Under the pieces are notes generated by a model, which made no database searches, had not been told where the DNA came from, and saw nothing but the letters and a program-made list of their open reading frames with translations. From contig NZ_CP136856.1 of assembly GCF_033807535.1 (NCBI RefSeq), positions 1,297,001 through 1,361,000 of the forward strand: a DNA stretch of 64,000 bases, read 5' to 3'. The position numbers were made by a program, and so were the translations under genes. Positions within the stretch are counted from its first letter, which is position 1, and the number at the start of each line of letters is the position of its first letter. This stretch comes from Oceanisphaera sp. IT1-181 (GTDB lineage Bacteria; Pseudomonadota; Gammaproteobacteria; Enterobacterales; Aeromonadaceae). Of the stretch, positions 6,972 to 16,121 are shown one piece after another.

Positions 6972-9206
6972 ATGAGTTTACGTAAAAAGTGGATCAGTGG
7001 CCCGGCCTTTGCCACCTTTAAAAAAATCTTACCGCCGCTGTCAGTGACGGAGCAAGAAGCCATGGAAGCGGGCTCGGTATGGTGGGACGGTCAGTTATTT
7101 AGTGGTAAGCCGAATTGGTCTCAGCTATTGGCCTACGGCCCCTCACGCTTAAGTGATGAAGAGCAGCACTTTCTCGATAATGAGGTGGCAACCCTGCTTG
7201 GCATGCTCGATGATCATAAAATCGTTAATGAGGATCGTGAGTTACCAGAGCCGGTGTGGGATTACATTAAACACCACGGCTTCTTTTCGCTGATTATCCC
7301 TAAAGAATACGGCGGCCGTGATTTTTCCGCCTATGCCAATTCCACCATAGTGGCGCGCATTGCCTCGCGCAGTGTGAGTGCGGCCGTAACTGTGATGGTG
7401 CCTAACTCTTTGGGCCCCGGCGAGCTACTGATGCACTACGGTACCCAGGCGCAAAAAGACCGCTGGCTGCCGGGCTTAGCCAAGGGCGAAGAAGTGCCGT
7501 GTTTTGCACTAACCGGGCCTGAAGCGGGCTCAGATGCCGGCGCGATCCCTGATTCAGGCGTGGTGTGTAAAGGCGAGTTTGACGGCCAAGAAGTGCTCGG
7601 CGTGCGCCTTAATTGGGATAAACGCTACATTACGCTGGCGCCCAGAGCCACGGTATTAGGCTTGGCGTTTAAGCTCTTTGATCCAGACCGCCTACTCAGC
7701 GATAACCCAGCGCCCGGCATTACTTGTGCGCTAATCCCCACCAGTCATGGGGGCGTGGAGCTTGGCGACCGCCATTTTCCGATGGGCTTGGCCTTTTTAA
7801 ATGGCACCACCCACGGGAAAAATGTGTTTATTCCGTTGGATTGGATCATTGGCGGGCCTGAGTTTGCCGGCCGAGGTTGGCGCATGTTGGTGGAGTGTTT
7901 ATCCGCAGGTCGCGGTATTTCGTTGCCTGCACTGGGCACCGCCAGTGGTCATTTATCGGTACTCAGTACCAGTGCTTATGCCTATGTGCGCAAGCAGTTT
8001 GGACTTTCTATTGGCAAGTTCGAAGGGGTACAAGAAGCACTGGGCAGCATTGGCGGGCTAACCTATCAGTTAGAAGCCACGCGTCGTCTCACGGCTAAAG
8101 CATTGGATTTAAAAGAAAGCCCGGCCATTATTACCGCTATCTCTAAGTATCATATGACGGAAATGGCGCGCACCGTGCTCGATCACGCCATGGATGTGCA
8201 CGCGGGAAAAGGCATTCAGATGGGGCCTAAAAACTACTTGGCGCACAACTATATGGGCATTCCGGTGGCCATTACCGTGGAAGGGGCCAATATTTTAACT
8301 CGTAATTTGATGATTTTTGGACAAGGGGCCACTCGCTGTCACCCTTATGTGCTGCAAGAATTACAAGCGGCGGCCAATCCTGATGAGCAAGCGGGCTTGG
8401 ATGAGTTCGACAAGTTATTGTTTAAGCACATTGGTTTTGCTATGGGTAACGTATTCGGTGCGTTGGGGCAGGGCTTAACGGGCGGGCGCTTAAATCGCTC
8501 ACCGGTAACGGGTGCCACGGCGGTCTATTATCGTCAGCTGTCGCGCATGAGTAAGGCTTTGGCTTTGTGTGCGGATATGTCGATGCTGATCTTGGGCGGA
8601 GACCTCAAGCGTAAAGAGATGATCTCGGCGCGCCTTGGGGATGTGTTAAGTCATTTGTACTTGGGCAGCGCCACTTTGAAGTTTTTTGAAGACAATGGCC
8701 GCCCCAGTGACGAGCTGCCCTTCGTACATTATGCGCTCAGTCGTAATTTACATTTGATCGGCGAAGCGCTAGACGGCTTCTTTGATAACTTCCCCAATCG
8801 TGTGGTGGCTGGCACACTTAAAGCCTTGATTTTCCCGTTTGGTAATCATTATAAAAAGCCCCTGGATAAGTACGCTCAAGCCATTAGCGAGCTGTTAATG
8901 ACGCCGAACTCCAGTGTTCGCCAGCGCTTAACCTCGCTTTGTTATGTGCCTGATGGTGACACGCCTGGACTCGGTGAAGTAGAAGCGGCATTTTTAGCCA
9001 TGGTCGGTGTGCAAGATCTTGAGAAAAAACTGCGCGCCGCCCAAAAAGCCGGCACTTTGGCCCGTAAGCTACCGTTTAACGCGTTACTGGCCCAAGCGAA
9101 AGAACACAATCTTATCGATGATGCCGATATTGCTCTCTTGCAGCACGCAGACGCACTGCGCCAAGTCGCCATCGCCGTAGACAGCTTTAAGCCGGGGGAG
9201 TTGTAA
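6972..9206 (+). CDS. fadE: Acyl-CoA dehydrogenase FadE
   Basis: The 744-residue flavoenzyme makes the first, double-bond-forming step of fatty-acid beta-oxidation. It aligns along its length with E. coli FadE: WWDGQLFSGKPNW near the N-terminus, FALTGPEAGSDAGAIPD for FAD/substrate binding, and ITVEGANILTR. It starts where E. coli FadE has about residue 64, so the hydrophobic N-terminal anchor is missing, and the C-terminus is also shorter. GGAG precedes the ATG at 6972; an upstream in-frame GTG would only add seven residues. It lies downstream of the PsrA-like regulator. Confidence 0.93.
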   Translation: MSLRKKWISGPAFATFKKILPPLSVTEQEAMEAGSVWWDGQLFSGKPNWSQLLAYGPSRLSDEEQHFLDNEVATLLGMLDDHKIVNEDRELPEPVWDYIKHHGFFSLIIPKEYGGRDFSAYANSTIVARIASRSVSAAVTVMVPNSLGPGELLMHYGTQAQKDRWLPGLAKGEEVPCFALTGPEAGSDAGAIPDSGVVCKGEFDGQEVLGVRLNWDKRYITLAPRATVLGLAFKLFDPDRLLSDNPAPGITCALIPTSHGGVELGDRHFPMGLAFLNGTTHGKNVFIPLDWIIGGPEFAGRGWRMLVECLSAGRGISLPALGTASGHLSVLSTSAYAYVRKQFGLSIGKFEGVQEALGSIGGLTYQLEATRRLTAKALDLKESPAIITAISKYHMTEMARTVLDHAMDVHAGKGIQMGPKNYLAHNYMGIPVAITVEGANILTRNLMIFGQGATRCHPYVLQELQAAANPDEQAGLDEFDKLLFKHIGFAMGNVFGALGQGLTGGRLNRSPVTGATAVYYRQLSRMSKALALCADMSMLILGGDLKRKEMISARLGDVLSHLYLGSATLKFFEDNGRPSDELPFVHYALSRNLHLIGEALDGFFDNFPNRVVAGTLKALIFPFGNHYKKPLDKYAQAISELLMTPNSSVRQRLTSLCYVPDGDTPGLGEVEAAFLAMVGVQDLEKKLRAAQKAGTLARKLPFNALLAQAKEHNLIDDADIALLQHADALRQVAIAVDSFKPGEL

Positions 9207-9294
9207 GCTGATTGTGAGGGGTGAAGCGTGAGGAGAAAGGCGTAAGGCGTTAATTTCAGCGAACCGTTTTACGCTGCGCGTTAAAGACTCAGAA

Positions 9295-9324
9295 CGAGAT
9301 CCTGACGTGCGTCAGGAAGACGGC
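9295..9324 (-). repeat. Dispersed palindromic 30-mer (copy 2)
   Basis: Inverted copy: CGAGATCCTGACG-TG-CGTCAGG then AAGACGGC. The CCTGACG/CGTCAGG arms are perfect. Confidence 0.75.
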
Positions 9325-9359
9325 TTAGAGATAAACGCAGAGCATCAAGCTAAACAAGT

Positions 9360-9391
9360 CCCGAACGGTCAGGTTCGGGGTTTCATTTTTT
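9360..9391 (+). terminator. Terminator after fadE
   Basis: Stem CCCGAAC/GTTCGGG with a six-base loop, followed by GTTTCATTTTTT. Confidence 0.75.
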
Positions 9392-9480
9392 GTAGGCGAA
9401 CACTTGTTCTCGCATTACGCCGAAGGCGTAAATCACGTTGAAAACAGATGAAGCACACGAATAAGTTTTCTAGCACGATC

Positions 9481-9511
9481 AAAAAAGCCGCTCTATATGG
9501 AGCGGCTTTTT
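9481..9511 (-). terminator. Terminator of pykA (symmetrical)
   Basis: AAAAAGCCGCTC/GAGCGGCTTTTT around a TATATG loop. It can work on both strands. Confidence 0.9.
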
Positions 9512-9541
9512 ACTAACTATTGATTCGCTTAAAGTTTACGC

Positions 9542-10981
9542 TTACTCAACAGTCAGAATTTTACAGGTATTGGTGCTACCAATCACTTCCATGGTATCGC
9601 CATGGGTCAGCAGCACTAAGTCACCGCTGTTCACGTAACCGGCTTTCTTCAAGGTGGCCAGCGCTTCACGGCTCACTTGGGCGTTGTTTAAAGCAACGTC
9701 ATGCTTGAAGTACACAGGTGTTACGCCGCGGTACATGCTGCTCCACGCCAGTGTCTTGTCTTCGCCAGACATGGAGAAGATTGGCAGGCCAGAACTGATG
9801 CGAGACAGCAGTAACGGAGTAGTACCTGAATGAGTTAAGGCAACGATGGCTTTAACGCCTTGCAAGTGGTTAGCCGCATACATGGTAGACATAGCAATGG
9901 TTTCTTCAACCGAGGTGAACGTGAAGTTCATGCGGTGATTAGAAACGTTGATGCTTGGGTGCTTCTCAGCGCCTAAACATACTTCAGCCATGGCTTTAAC
10001 GGTTTCAATTGGGAAGTCACCGGCTGCAGTTTCAGCAGACAGCATTACCGCATCGGTACCATCCAGTACCGCGTTGGCCACGTCCATGACTTCGGCACGC
10101 GTTGGCAATGGCGCTGAAATCATAGATTCCATCATCTGAGTTGCAGTAATCACGACGCGGTTTAAGCGACGTGAAGCACGGATCAACTTCTTCTGTACAC
10201 CAACCAGCTCAGAGTCACCAATTTCCACACCCAAGTCACCACGAGCAACCATGACTACGTCTGATGCTAAGATTACATCTTCCATAGCAGCGTCAGAGGC
10301 AACGGCTTCAGCACGCTCAACTTTAGCGACCATTTTAGCGTTACTGCCAGCGGCGCGAGCCAATTCACGGGCAATGCGCATGTCTTCGCCAGTACGTGGG
10401 AAAGACACGGCTAAGTAATCTACGCCGATTTTAGCCGCAGTAATGATGTCTTCGCGGTCTTTATCAGTCAGCGCAGGAGCAGATAAACCGCCGCCTTTCT
10501 TGTTGATGCCTTTGTTGTTAGACAGCGGGCCAGCAACGGTCACGATCGTAAATACTTTGTTGCCTTCTACGCTGTCAACGCGCAGTTGTACGCGGCCATC
10601 GTCCAGCAATAACACGTCGTCAATTTTAACGTCGCGTGGCAGGTCTTTATAATCGATACCAACTTGAGTCTCATCGCCTAAGCCTAAGCCAAGGTCTGCG
10701 TCCAAAATAAACTTGTCGCCCAGATTTAAGTGGATTTTTTTATCTTTAAAGGTAGAAACGCGGATCTTAGGGCCTTGCAGGTCACCCAGAATCGCCACGT
10801 GCACGCCCAGTCTCTTGGCGATTTCACGTACTTGATTAGCGCGGTTCATATGATCTTCGGCGGTGCCGTGAGAAAAGTTCATACGCACCACGTTGGCGCC
10901 GGCTTTAATAATGCCTTCGAGATTATTGTCGCGATCAGTCGCCGGGCCCAGGGTAGTAACTATCTTGGTACGTCTTAACAT
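9542..10981 (-). CDS. pykA: Pyruvate kinase (PykA type)
   Basis: The 479-residue glycolytic enzyme transfers phosphate from phosphoenolpyruvate to ADP. Family segments are clear: VVRMNFSHG at the N-terminus, ILGDLQGPKIRV, the active-site VMVARGDLGVEI, and ITATQMMESMI. It follows E. coli PykA (type II) closer than PykF, including the SNNKGINKKGGGLS stretch and the ILTVE end. The start has GGAG upstream. It is monocistronic with its own terminator and a 657-bp upstream gap. The regulator that drives it is not visible. Confidence 0.96.
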   Translation of the reverse strand: MLRRTKIVTTLGPATDRDNNLEGIIKAGANVVRMNFSHGTAEDHMNRANQVREIAKRLGVHVAILGDLQGPKIRVSTFKDKKIHLNLGDKFILDADLGLGLGDETQVGIDYKDLPRDVKIDDVLLLDDGRVQLRVDSVEGNKVFTIVTVAGPLSNNKGINKKGGGLSAPALTDKDREDIITAAKIGVDYLAVSFPRTGEDMRIARELARAAGSNAKMVAKVERAEAVASDAAMEDVILASDVVMVARGDLGVEIGDSELVGVQKKLIRASRRLNRVVITATQMMESMISAPLPTRAEVMDVANAVLDGTDAVMLSAETAAGDFPIETVKAMAEVCLGAEKHPSINVSNHRMNFTFTSVEETIAMSTMYAANHLQGVKAIVALTHSGTTPLLLSRISSGLPIFSMSGEDKTLAWSSMYRGVTPVYFKHDVALNNAQVSREALATLKKAGYVNSGDLVLLTHGDTMEVIGSTNTCKILTVE

Positions 10982-11638
10982 AAGAGACTCCAGTGTAGAG
11001 GTAGATCACATAAAGAAGAGAAGTGGCGGTCGCGTTTAAAACGCGAATAATTTAATACGCCAATATAAAGCGGCTTCGTTATCAATGAGCAACTCAATGC
11101 CATGGCGTTAGCCTTGGTTTGAGATAGGTCCTTTGCTTCGCTCACGATTAAATGCAGCATCCTTGGTTTATAAATTGTTATCGATAATAGCGTAAGGGAA
11201 TTGAAAAGTGTAGACCGCGTCACACAAATGATTGTTTTTGTGCGACTGTTTGATTGAAATTAAGGCTAAGGGTTAAAAGTTGGCTATTTTGTAGCCTTTT
11301 TGTAACCTTTTAAGCGCGGCTAGCTGAACGCGCGTCCACAACCCCCATAAAAATCAGACTCAGTACAGCAATAACCCACAACAAGATCAACTTTGGCAGG
11401 ATAGTCGGTGTGCGTTTGTTTAATTATTAGTCCAGCTTTAGCTGCATTGTGGTGACAGTTACGGAGAAAGTTACGGTGATAATTACGGTCGCAGTTGAGG
11501 TTAGCTAGGGGGTTAATGAGGCTCAGGCTGACGCGTTTTCTGCAGGCGGTGTGATAAAACCGCTGAATAAGATTAAGGGGAGGCTGTTTAACAGGCATAA
11601 AAAAACCCCGGCAAGCCGGGGTTTTTTACTCTGAAAAT
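10982..11638. other. Long pykA-sodB intergenic region
   Basis: 657 bp with no convincing gene. It contains the pykA 5' region, a weak hairpin GGCTA/TAGCC plus five T at 11282-11301, three 12-bp tandem repeats at 11452-11487 (units ending GTTACG or ATTACG) and the sodB terminator. Open frames here have no family resemblance or ribosome-binding site. Confidence 0.5.
11599..11627 (-). terminator. Terminator of sodB (symmetrical)
   Basis: AAAACCCCGG-CAAG-CCGGGGTTTTTT. Confidence 0.92.
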
Positions 11639-12220
11639 TTACTTGGCGAAGTTTTCTGCCGCAAATTCCCAGTTAACCAGAGACCAGAAGGCCTTTACAT
11701 AGTCAGGACGCACGTTGCGATAGTCGATGTAGTAGGCATGTTCCCACACATCACAGGTCAGCAACGGAGTCGCGTCGCCAGTCAGCGGGCAACCGGCGTT
11801 AGAAGTGTTAGCGATAGCCACGGTACCGTCGGCATTCTTCACTAACCACGTCCAGCCTGAACCGAAGTTAGTCACGCAAGACTTGGTGAACTCTTCTTTG
11901 AAGGCATCAAATGAACCGAACGCGGCTTTGATGGCGTCAGCCAACGCACCGGTAGGCTCGCCGCCACCGTTTGGCGCCAAGCAATGCCAATAGAAGGTGT
12001 GGTTCCAGATTTGTGCTGCGTTGTTGAAGATACCGCCAGCAGAAGTTTTGATGATTTCTTCCAGAGACTTGCCTTCAAACTCAGTACCCGGTACCAAGTT
12101 GTTCAGGTTAACAACGTAAGAGTTGTGGTGCTTACCGTAGTGATACTCCAGAGTTTCCTCAGAAATATGTGGCAGCAGGGCGTTTTTTGCGTACGGCAGG
12201 GCGGGAAGTTCAAATGCCAT
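11639..12220 (-). CDS. sodB: Superoxide dismutase [Fe] SodB
   Basis: The 193-residue cytosolic enzyme dismutates superoxide. Metal ligands are visible: H27 in YHYGKHH, H74 in WNHTFYW, and the Asp and His of DVWEHAYY. Q70 (NNAAQIW) is the second-sphere glutamine typical of the iron form. The start at 12220 (MAFELPAL) aligns with E. coli SodB, and GGAGA precedes it; a start 15 bp upstream is unlikely. It diverges from grxD, an arrangement kept in enteric bacteria. A hairpin CCAACC/GGTTGG lies in its 5' leader. Confidence 0.97.
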   Translation of the reverse strand: MAFELPALPYAKNALLPHISEETLEYHYGKHHNSYVVNLNNLVPGTEFEGKSLEEIIKTSAGGIFNNAAQIWNHTFYWHCLAPNGGGEPTGALADAIKAAFGSFDAFKEEFTKSCVTNFGSGWTWLVKNADGTVAIANTSNAGCPLTGDATPLLTCDVWEHAYYIDYRNVRPDYVKAFWSLVNWEFAAENFAK

Positions 12221-12590
12221 TATTATATTCTCCATTTTTTGATGGTGCCAACCTTCAGGTTGGTCTCGACATTGCTACTTGCTTTTATCCGGCGGGCACG
12301 ACCAACAACAAGAATAGCCGTACACCGCTAATTTGCTACAGCCATTGTAGCAGCTAGCTAGACGGCTAAACAACTATACCTTTTGTAAGGGTAAGGTATT
12401 GTCGCTACAGGAGTATTTTTTACTCAGCAATCTAGGTCTAACGGCCAGTGAGTTGTGAGGGATGGGTCGATTTTATGCGTGCGCACTTGTGACCGGTGAG
12501 GGATAACGTAGAATAGGCAGTTGAATTGTCATCTTGATGACTTGCCGTTTTTAATAGGTTGCTAACAAGTAGCCGTCTGCTGAGGTGTGC
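12221..12590. other. sodB/grxD divergent regulatory region
   Basis: 370 bp with both promoters. A CCAACC/GGTTGG inverted repeat (about 12244-12260) lies in the sodB leader. A TACCTTT-TGTA-AGGGTAAGGTA imperfect repeat lies near 12377. No clear Fur box was found by eye. Confidence 0.4.
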
Positions 12591-12935
12591 ATGGAAACAA
12601 TTGAGAAAATCAAAACCCAAATCAGTGAGAACCCAATTCTGCTTTATATGAAAGGATCGCCTAAGTTCCCCAGCTGTGGTTTCTCCGCTCAAGCGTCACA
12701 AGCGCTGATGAATTGTGGCGAACCTTTTGCGTTTGTGGATATTTTGCAAAATCCAGAAATCCGTGCCGAATTGCCTAAGTACGCCGATTGGCCGACCTTC
12801 CCACAGTTGTGGGTTGACGGTGAGCTGGTAGGCGGTTGCGACATCATCATGGAAATGTTTCAACAGGGCGAACTTAAGTCCCTGATCGCCGAAACTGCCG
12901 CTAAATACCCGAAAGAAGAAGCAGATAAAAAATAG
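12591..12935 (+). CDS. grxD: Monothiol glutaredoxin GrxD
   Basis: The 114-residue protein is a CGFS-type glutaredoxin that carries [2Fe-2S] clusters to acceptor proteins. The active-site C29-G-F-S, the KGSPKFPSCGFS context, WPTFPQLWVDGELVGG and the CDI motif for glutathione binding are all present. The ATG at 12591 is chosen over a GTG two codons upstream because TGAGG precedes it. It is divergent from sodB, consistent with the conserved pair in enteric bacteria. Confidence 0.97.
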   Translation: METIEKIKTQISENPILLYMKGSPKFPSCGFSAQASQALMNCGEPFAFVDILQNPEIRAELPKYADWPTFPQLWVDGELVGGCDIIMEMFQQGELKSLIAETAAKYPKEEADKK

Positions 12936-13013
12936 CGGTAAGCCTTACGTCGTACGCGATACGTTAAGACAAACACCGTCTTTTTACGGATAGCGTACGG
13001 CGTATAGCTGCCG

Positions 13014-13343
13014 TTATAGACACTTTGCAGGCTTAGGCAAGCCGGCCAATTTGGTGGCTTGCTTGGCGGGGCCTTTAGGAAATAAGCGAAACAAATAACG
13101 GCTGTTACCTTTATCTGCCCCTAGCTCGTTGGCCATGGCTTTTACCAGCGCACGCATGGCGGGTGAGGTGTTGTACTTAAGATAAAAATCCCGCACAAAC
13201 TGCACCACTTCCCAGTGCTCACTACTTAAAGTTATGCCTTCTTGCTCGGCTAATAACGGCACCATTTCGGGTTGCCACTCTTGATGCTGCTTAAGGTAGC
13301 CTTGGGCGTCGGTTTCTATGGTGCGACCTGCAAATTCAAACAT
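13014..13343 (-). CDS. tusE: Sulfurtransferase TusE
   Basis: The 109-residue protein belongs to the DsrC/TusE family and is the last sulfur carrier before MnmA in tRNA 2-thiouridine synthesis. The conserved core HWEVVQFVRDFYLKYNTSP, the MRALVKAMAN helix, and the RLFPKGPAKQATKLAGLPKP tail end with the catalytic penultimate cysteine C108. Length and start fit E. coli TusE. In E. coli tusE is next to yccA and a tRNA-Ser; here yccS has come between them. Confidence 0.97.
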   Translation of the reverse strand: MFEFAGRTIETDAQGYLKQHQEWQPEMVPLLAEQEGITLSSEHWEVVQFVRDFYLKYNTSPAMRALVKAMANELGADKGNSRYLFRLFPKGPAKQATKLAGLPKPAKCL

Positions 13344-13407
13344 CTTCTTTCCTTCAAACCCGCTTATGTCCGGCGTAATATCAGCTCGGCGTTATATTCG
13401 CACCATA

Positions 13408-15642
13408 TTACCTAACTCTGACATCGGGCGCAGCTGTGTCGGAATGCGTGTGCGGAAAATTCTCTGCCAGCTGATACAAGTCGTCAACCAATAGGCCAAT
13501 GTGGGTGATCAACTGTTGGCTGACGCATTGCCATTCTTGTTGTGCGGTTGCTGGCGTGTCTGCACAGACGGCTGCCGTGCTGGATGCAGCCAAGGGCAGT
13601 TCGGTGCACTTGGCACTTTCGCCACTTAAGTGCTGCGGTAAGGGTAGAGGGACATTACAGCGCAATGCGCGGGCTGAGGCGTGTAATTGTTGCACCAAGT
13701 AGTGTATTTGTTGTTCTTGGTCGGCTAATAACTGTACGTTTTGACTGCGGTTTGCACCCAAGGCCGATAAATACGACAACAGCGCATGGTTGCGATAGGC
13801 AATATCAAAGCACACATTTAGCCAGTATTTAGCCACCGGTTCGACGCGAATATGCTGCCATGCTAACGCCAGTTGATTGTCGGCAAGGTGCGCGTGTTTG
13901 CGGGGTAATCGATAGTCGAGGTGGTCAACGCGGCCCTCCGTAAACTGCTTGGCAATGGCGGCCAAATAGTCGGCATTAGCGTCCATGGCCTCGGCCATGA
14001 GGCGGGGCAAATGGCGTTGCTGCCAGTCTGGCCAAATACACCACACCGCCACAAAGGCCAGCGCACAGCCCAGTAGTGTGTCAAATAACCTCGGCTGCCA
14101 AACAAGCTGACTTGCACCGCCTTGTAAGTTAAACGCTAATAATACAAACAGGGTAACAAAGCCCACCGCCCAGCTGTAATGCACCTTGGTTTGGGTGAAA
14201 AATACGAAGGCACACAGTAATAAAATAACGACTTGTGCGCCAACACTGGGAAACACGGCCAATAACGGCACCGCCACCAGTATGCCGCCTAGGGTGCCTA
14301 AGGTGCGCTGCACCAGCCGTTGGCGGGTGGCACTAAAGCTGGGCTGGCAGACAAACAGTATGGTTAATAATATCCAATAACCGCGCGTTAGCTCAAAATA
14401 ACTGATCACCCCATAGCCGAGGGCAAAACAGGCGCACAAGCGAATGCAGTGGCGAAATAATAATGCGTCTGGGTGCAATAGCGCCTTGAGCTTGGGCCAG
14501 AATGCTTGGCGTGGCACTTGTGCCAATTCTACCGGGGCATCGCTAAGCGCCGGCTCTGGCAGTGTGAGGGCTTCGCCGCGCAGCAAGGCTTGATGCAGAT
14601 GGCCGATATTGCGCCCTAAATAGCGCATTGAGCTGACTAATGAGGGGGAATAATGCTGCTGAAGATGACGGTAATCGATTTGATTTTGTAAGGCGCTTAG
14701 CTCCCAGCTGATGCGCTTACTGTGCTGATAACGGGAATGACTCAAAATAGCGTAGCCCAAGGTGGCACAAGACTGGCCAAGCTCAGTTAATAGCACTTGA
14801 TAGCCTTGTAATACGGGGTCTTGATGTAAGTCGTGATTTAATTGCTGATAAGAATAATGACTGGAAGCGGCGCGCTCGTGCATATCTTGTACTAACAAAT
14901 ACAAGGCTAATAAGCGATTGAGCTCAAGATCTGTGTTGGTGCCTTTAAGCCGGCGATTAAGCATGCGCTTGGTGTGCTCCAGCGCGCTGACTAAACTGAT
15001 GTTTACTTGCGCTAACTGATGGCGTAATGCTTGATGCTGCTCTTCTGGGCTATCGAAGAAGCGGGCTTTTTCGACTAAATAACGCGATAAAGCAAAGTAG
15101 CACTGAGCCAATTGCTCATGCACTTGCTTGTAAGGCCAAAATACCAAGATTAACCAAGACAATAAGCCGTACCAAGCCGCGCCCAGCGTTAATAACAGCG
15201 GTTGATACCAAAATGAGGGGCTATCTGCATGACCTTGCATGGCATACAAAGACACCAGCAAAATGCCAAAGCCTAAGGTGCCTTTGGTATTGCCCCACGC
15301 GGCCATTAGCATCAACACCAAGGTACCTAATACTAACAGCGGGCCAAATGCCCAAGGGTAGGGGATCAGCAGTGTGACCAAGGTGATGGCGATAAAAAAG
15401 CAACACAAGCTGACTAATAGATGCCGCAGTCGGCCTTTAGGATTTTGATCCACCTCACTTAACGCGCCGGCCATCACTCCCAGCACCAACGTCACTGCCG
15501 CTGACGTGTGATCTACGCTTAAGCCGACCAGCAAGATACTGGCCATGGCCAACAACACTTTCAGGGCCAAAAAGACGTGGCTGTTAGTGACGAATGATTT
15601 AAGTCCGCGTATTAAGGCAGATCGGGAGGGAACGCTAGGCAT
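13408..15642 (-). CDS. yccS: YccS-like FUSC family inner-membrane protein
   Basis: The protein of 744 residues has two hydrophobic blocks, one N-terminal and one around residues 390-530, each followed by a soluble region. This is the duplicated FUSC/ArAE layout of E. coli YccS and YhfK. YccS-like segments include LTRGYWILLTILFVCQPSFSATRQR, split here as RGYWILLT and FVCQPSFSATRQR, and RLFDTLLGCALAF. The family is linked to efflux of organic acids, but its substrate is unknown. The start is set at ATG 15642; a TTG 12 bp upstream is possible. It lies 64 bp upstream of tusE on the same strand. Confidence 0.85.
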   Translation of the reverse strand: MPSVPSRSALIRGLKSFVTNSHVFLALKVLLAMASILLVGLSVDHTSAAVTLVLGVMAGALSEVDQNPKGRLRHLLVSLCCFFIAITLVTLLIPYPWAFGPLLVLGTLVLMLMAAWGNTKGTLGFGILLVSLYAMQGHADSPSFWYQPLLLTLGAAWYGLLSWLILVFWPYKQVHEQLAQCYFALSRYLVEKARFFDSPEEQHQALRHQLAQVNISLVSALEHTKRMLNRRLKGTNTDLELNRLLALYLLVQDMHERAASSHYSYQQLNHDLHQDPVLQGYQVLLTELGQSCATLGYAILSHSRYQHSKRISWELSALQNQIDYRHLQQHYSPSLVSSMRYLGRNIGHLHQALLRGEALTLPEPALSDAPVELAQVPRQAFWPKLKALLHPDALLFRHCIRLCACFALGYGVISYFELTRGYWILLTILFVCQPSFSATRQRLVQRTLGTLGGILVAVPLLAVFPSVGAQVVILLLCAFVFFTQTKVHYSWAVGFVTLFVLLAFNLQGGASQLVWQPRLFDTLLGCALAFVAVWCIWPDWQQRHLPRLMAEAMDANADYLAAIAKQFTEGRVDHLDYRLPRKHAHLADNQLALAWQHIRVEPVAKYWLNVCFDIAYRNHALLSYLSALGANRSQNVQLLADQEQQIHYLVQQLHASARALRCNVPLPLPQHLSGESAKCTELPLAASSTAAVCADTPATAQQEWQCVSQQLITHIGLLVDDLYQLAENFPHTHSDTAAPDVRVR

Positions 15643-15763
15643 CTTTTGGTGCAACCCTTATGGTCAAACGTGGTGTGGTAAATGCTCTTAGAGCTAACAA
15701 AAAATAGCAGTCGCCTTTGATAATACGTTACTTATCAATCATAAACAGTGATGTGCCTTACGC

Positions 15764-16019
15764 GTTATACTAATCTGGAAAACTAACTGATCAGATTTCT
15801 ATGTCTTCTGTAGGGTCGATTTCAATCGACCAAAAACCATAGCACGGCCTAAAGAGGTCGAATACTCTTGCAACGATAGCGACCCCACGTCTGTGGTAGG
15901 TTGGTATTTACATTTTTTGTGCTTTTTACTCAGGTAAATATTAGCTATTAAAAGCTGACCTTTGCGCCTCTAGCGCTCAATTTCAAAACTGATCACATAC
16001 TTACTTAGATTGGTATTAC
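15764..16019. repeat. MITE-like element, family C
   Basis: About 256 bp bounded by imperfect inverted ends: GTTATACTAATCT...CTGATCAG on the left and CTGATCA...AGATTGGTATTAC on the right. A REP-like hairpin GGTCGA/TCGACC lies at about 15813-15828. The internal GTGGTAGGTTGGTATTTAC stretch recurs at 51702-51758 and the right end at 59757-59780. It has no coding sequence. Confidence 0.5.
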
Positions 16020-16065
16020 GCCATAAATGGAAGATGTAAACCTTAATCAGGACGGGACAAAGCCA

Positions 16066-16090
16066 TAAAAAAAGCCCCTTGCGGGGCTTT
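16066..16090 (-). terminator. Terminator of yccA
   Basis: AAAGCCCC-TTGC-GGGGCTTT, with seven T following in the minus direction. Confidence 0.9.
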
Positions 16091-16121
16091 GTCGTTAGCT
16101 TACTCTTCGCCGGGTGGCGGC

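Larger units (their letters stand above)
9207..9541. other. fadE-pykA convergent intergenic region
   Basis: 335 bp with no gene. It holds a palindromic 30-mer, the fadE terminator, a REP-like module at about 9390-9435 (TGTAGGCGAAC, GTAAATCACG) and the pykA terminator. Confidence 0.7.

Noticed and set aside
11430..11490. Threonine attenuator leader peptide (minus strand)
   Set aside because: The Thr/Val-rich frame has a stop codon just upstream and no start codon; no thr genes are near.
11320..11598. 92-residue minus-strand ORF before sodB's terminator
   Set aside because: No family resemblance, no ribosome-binding site, and it overlaps tandem repeats and the terminator. Composition is erratic.
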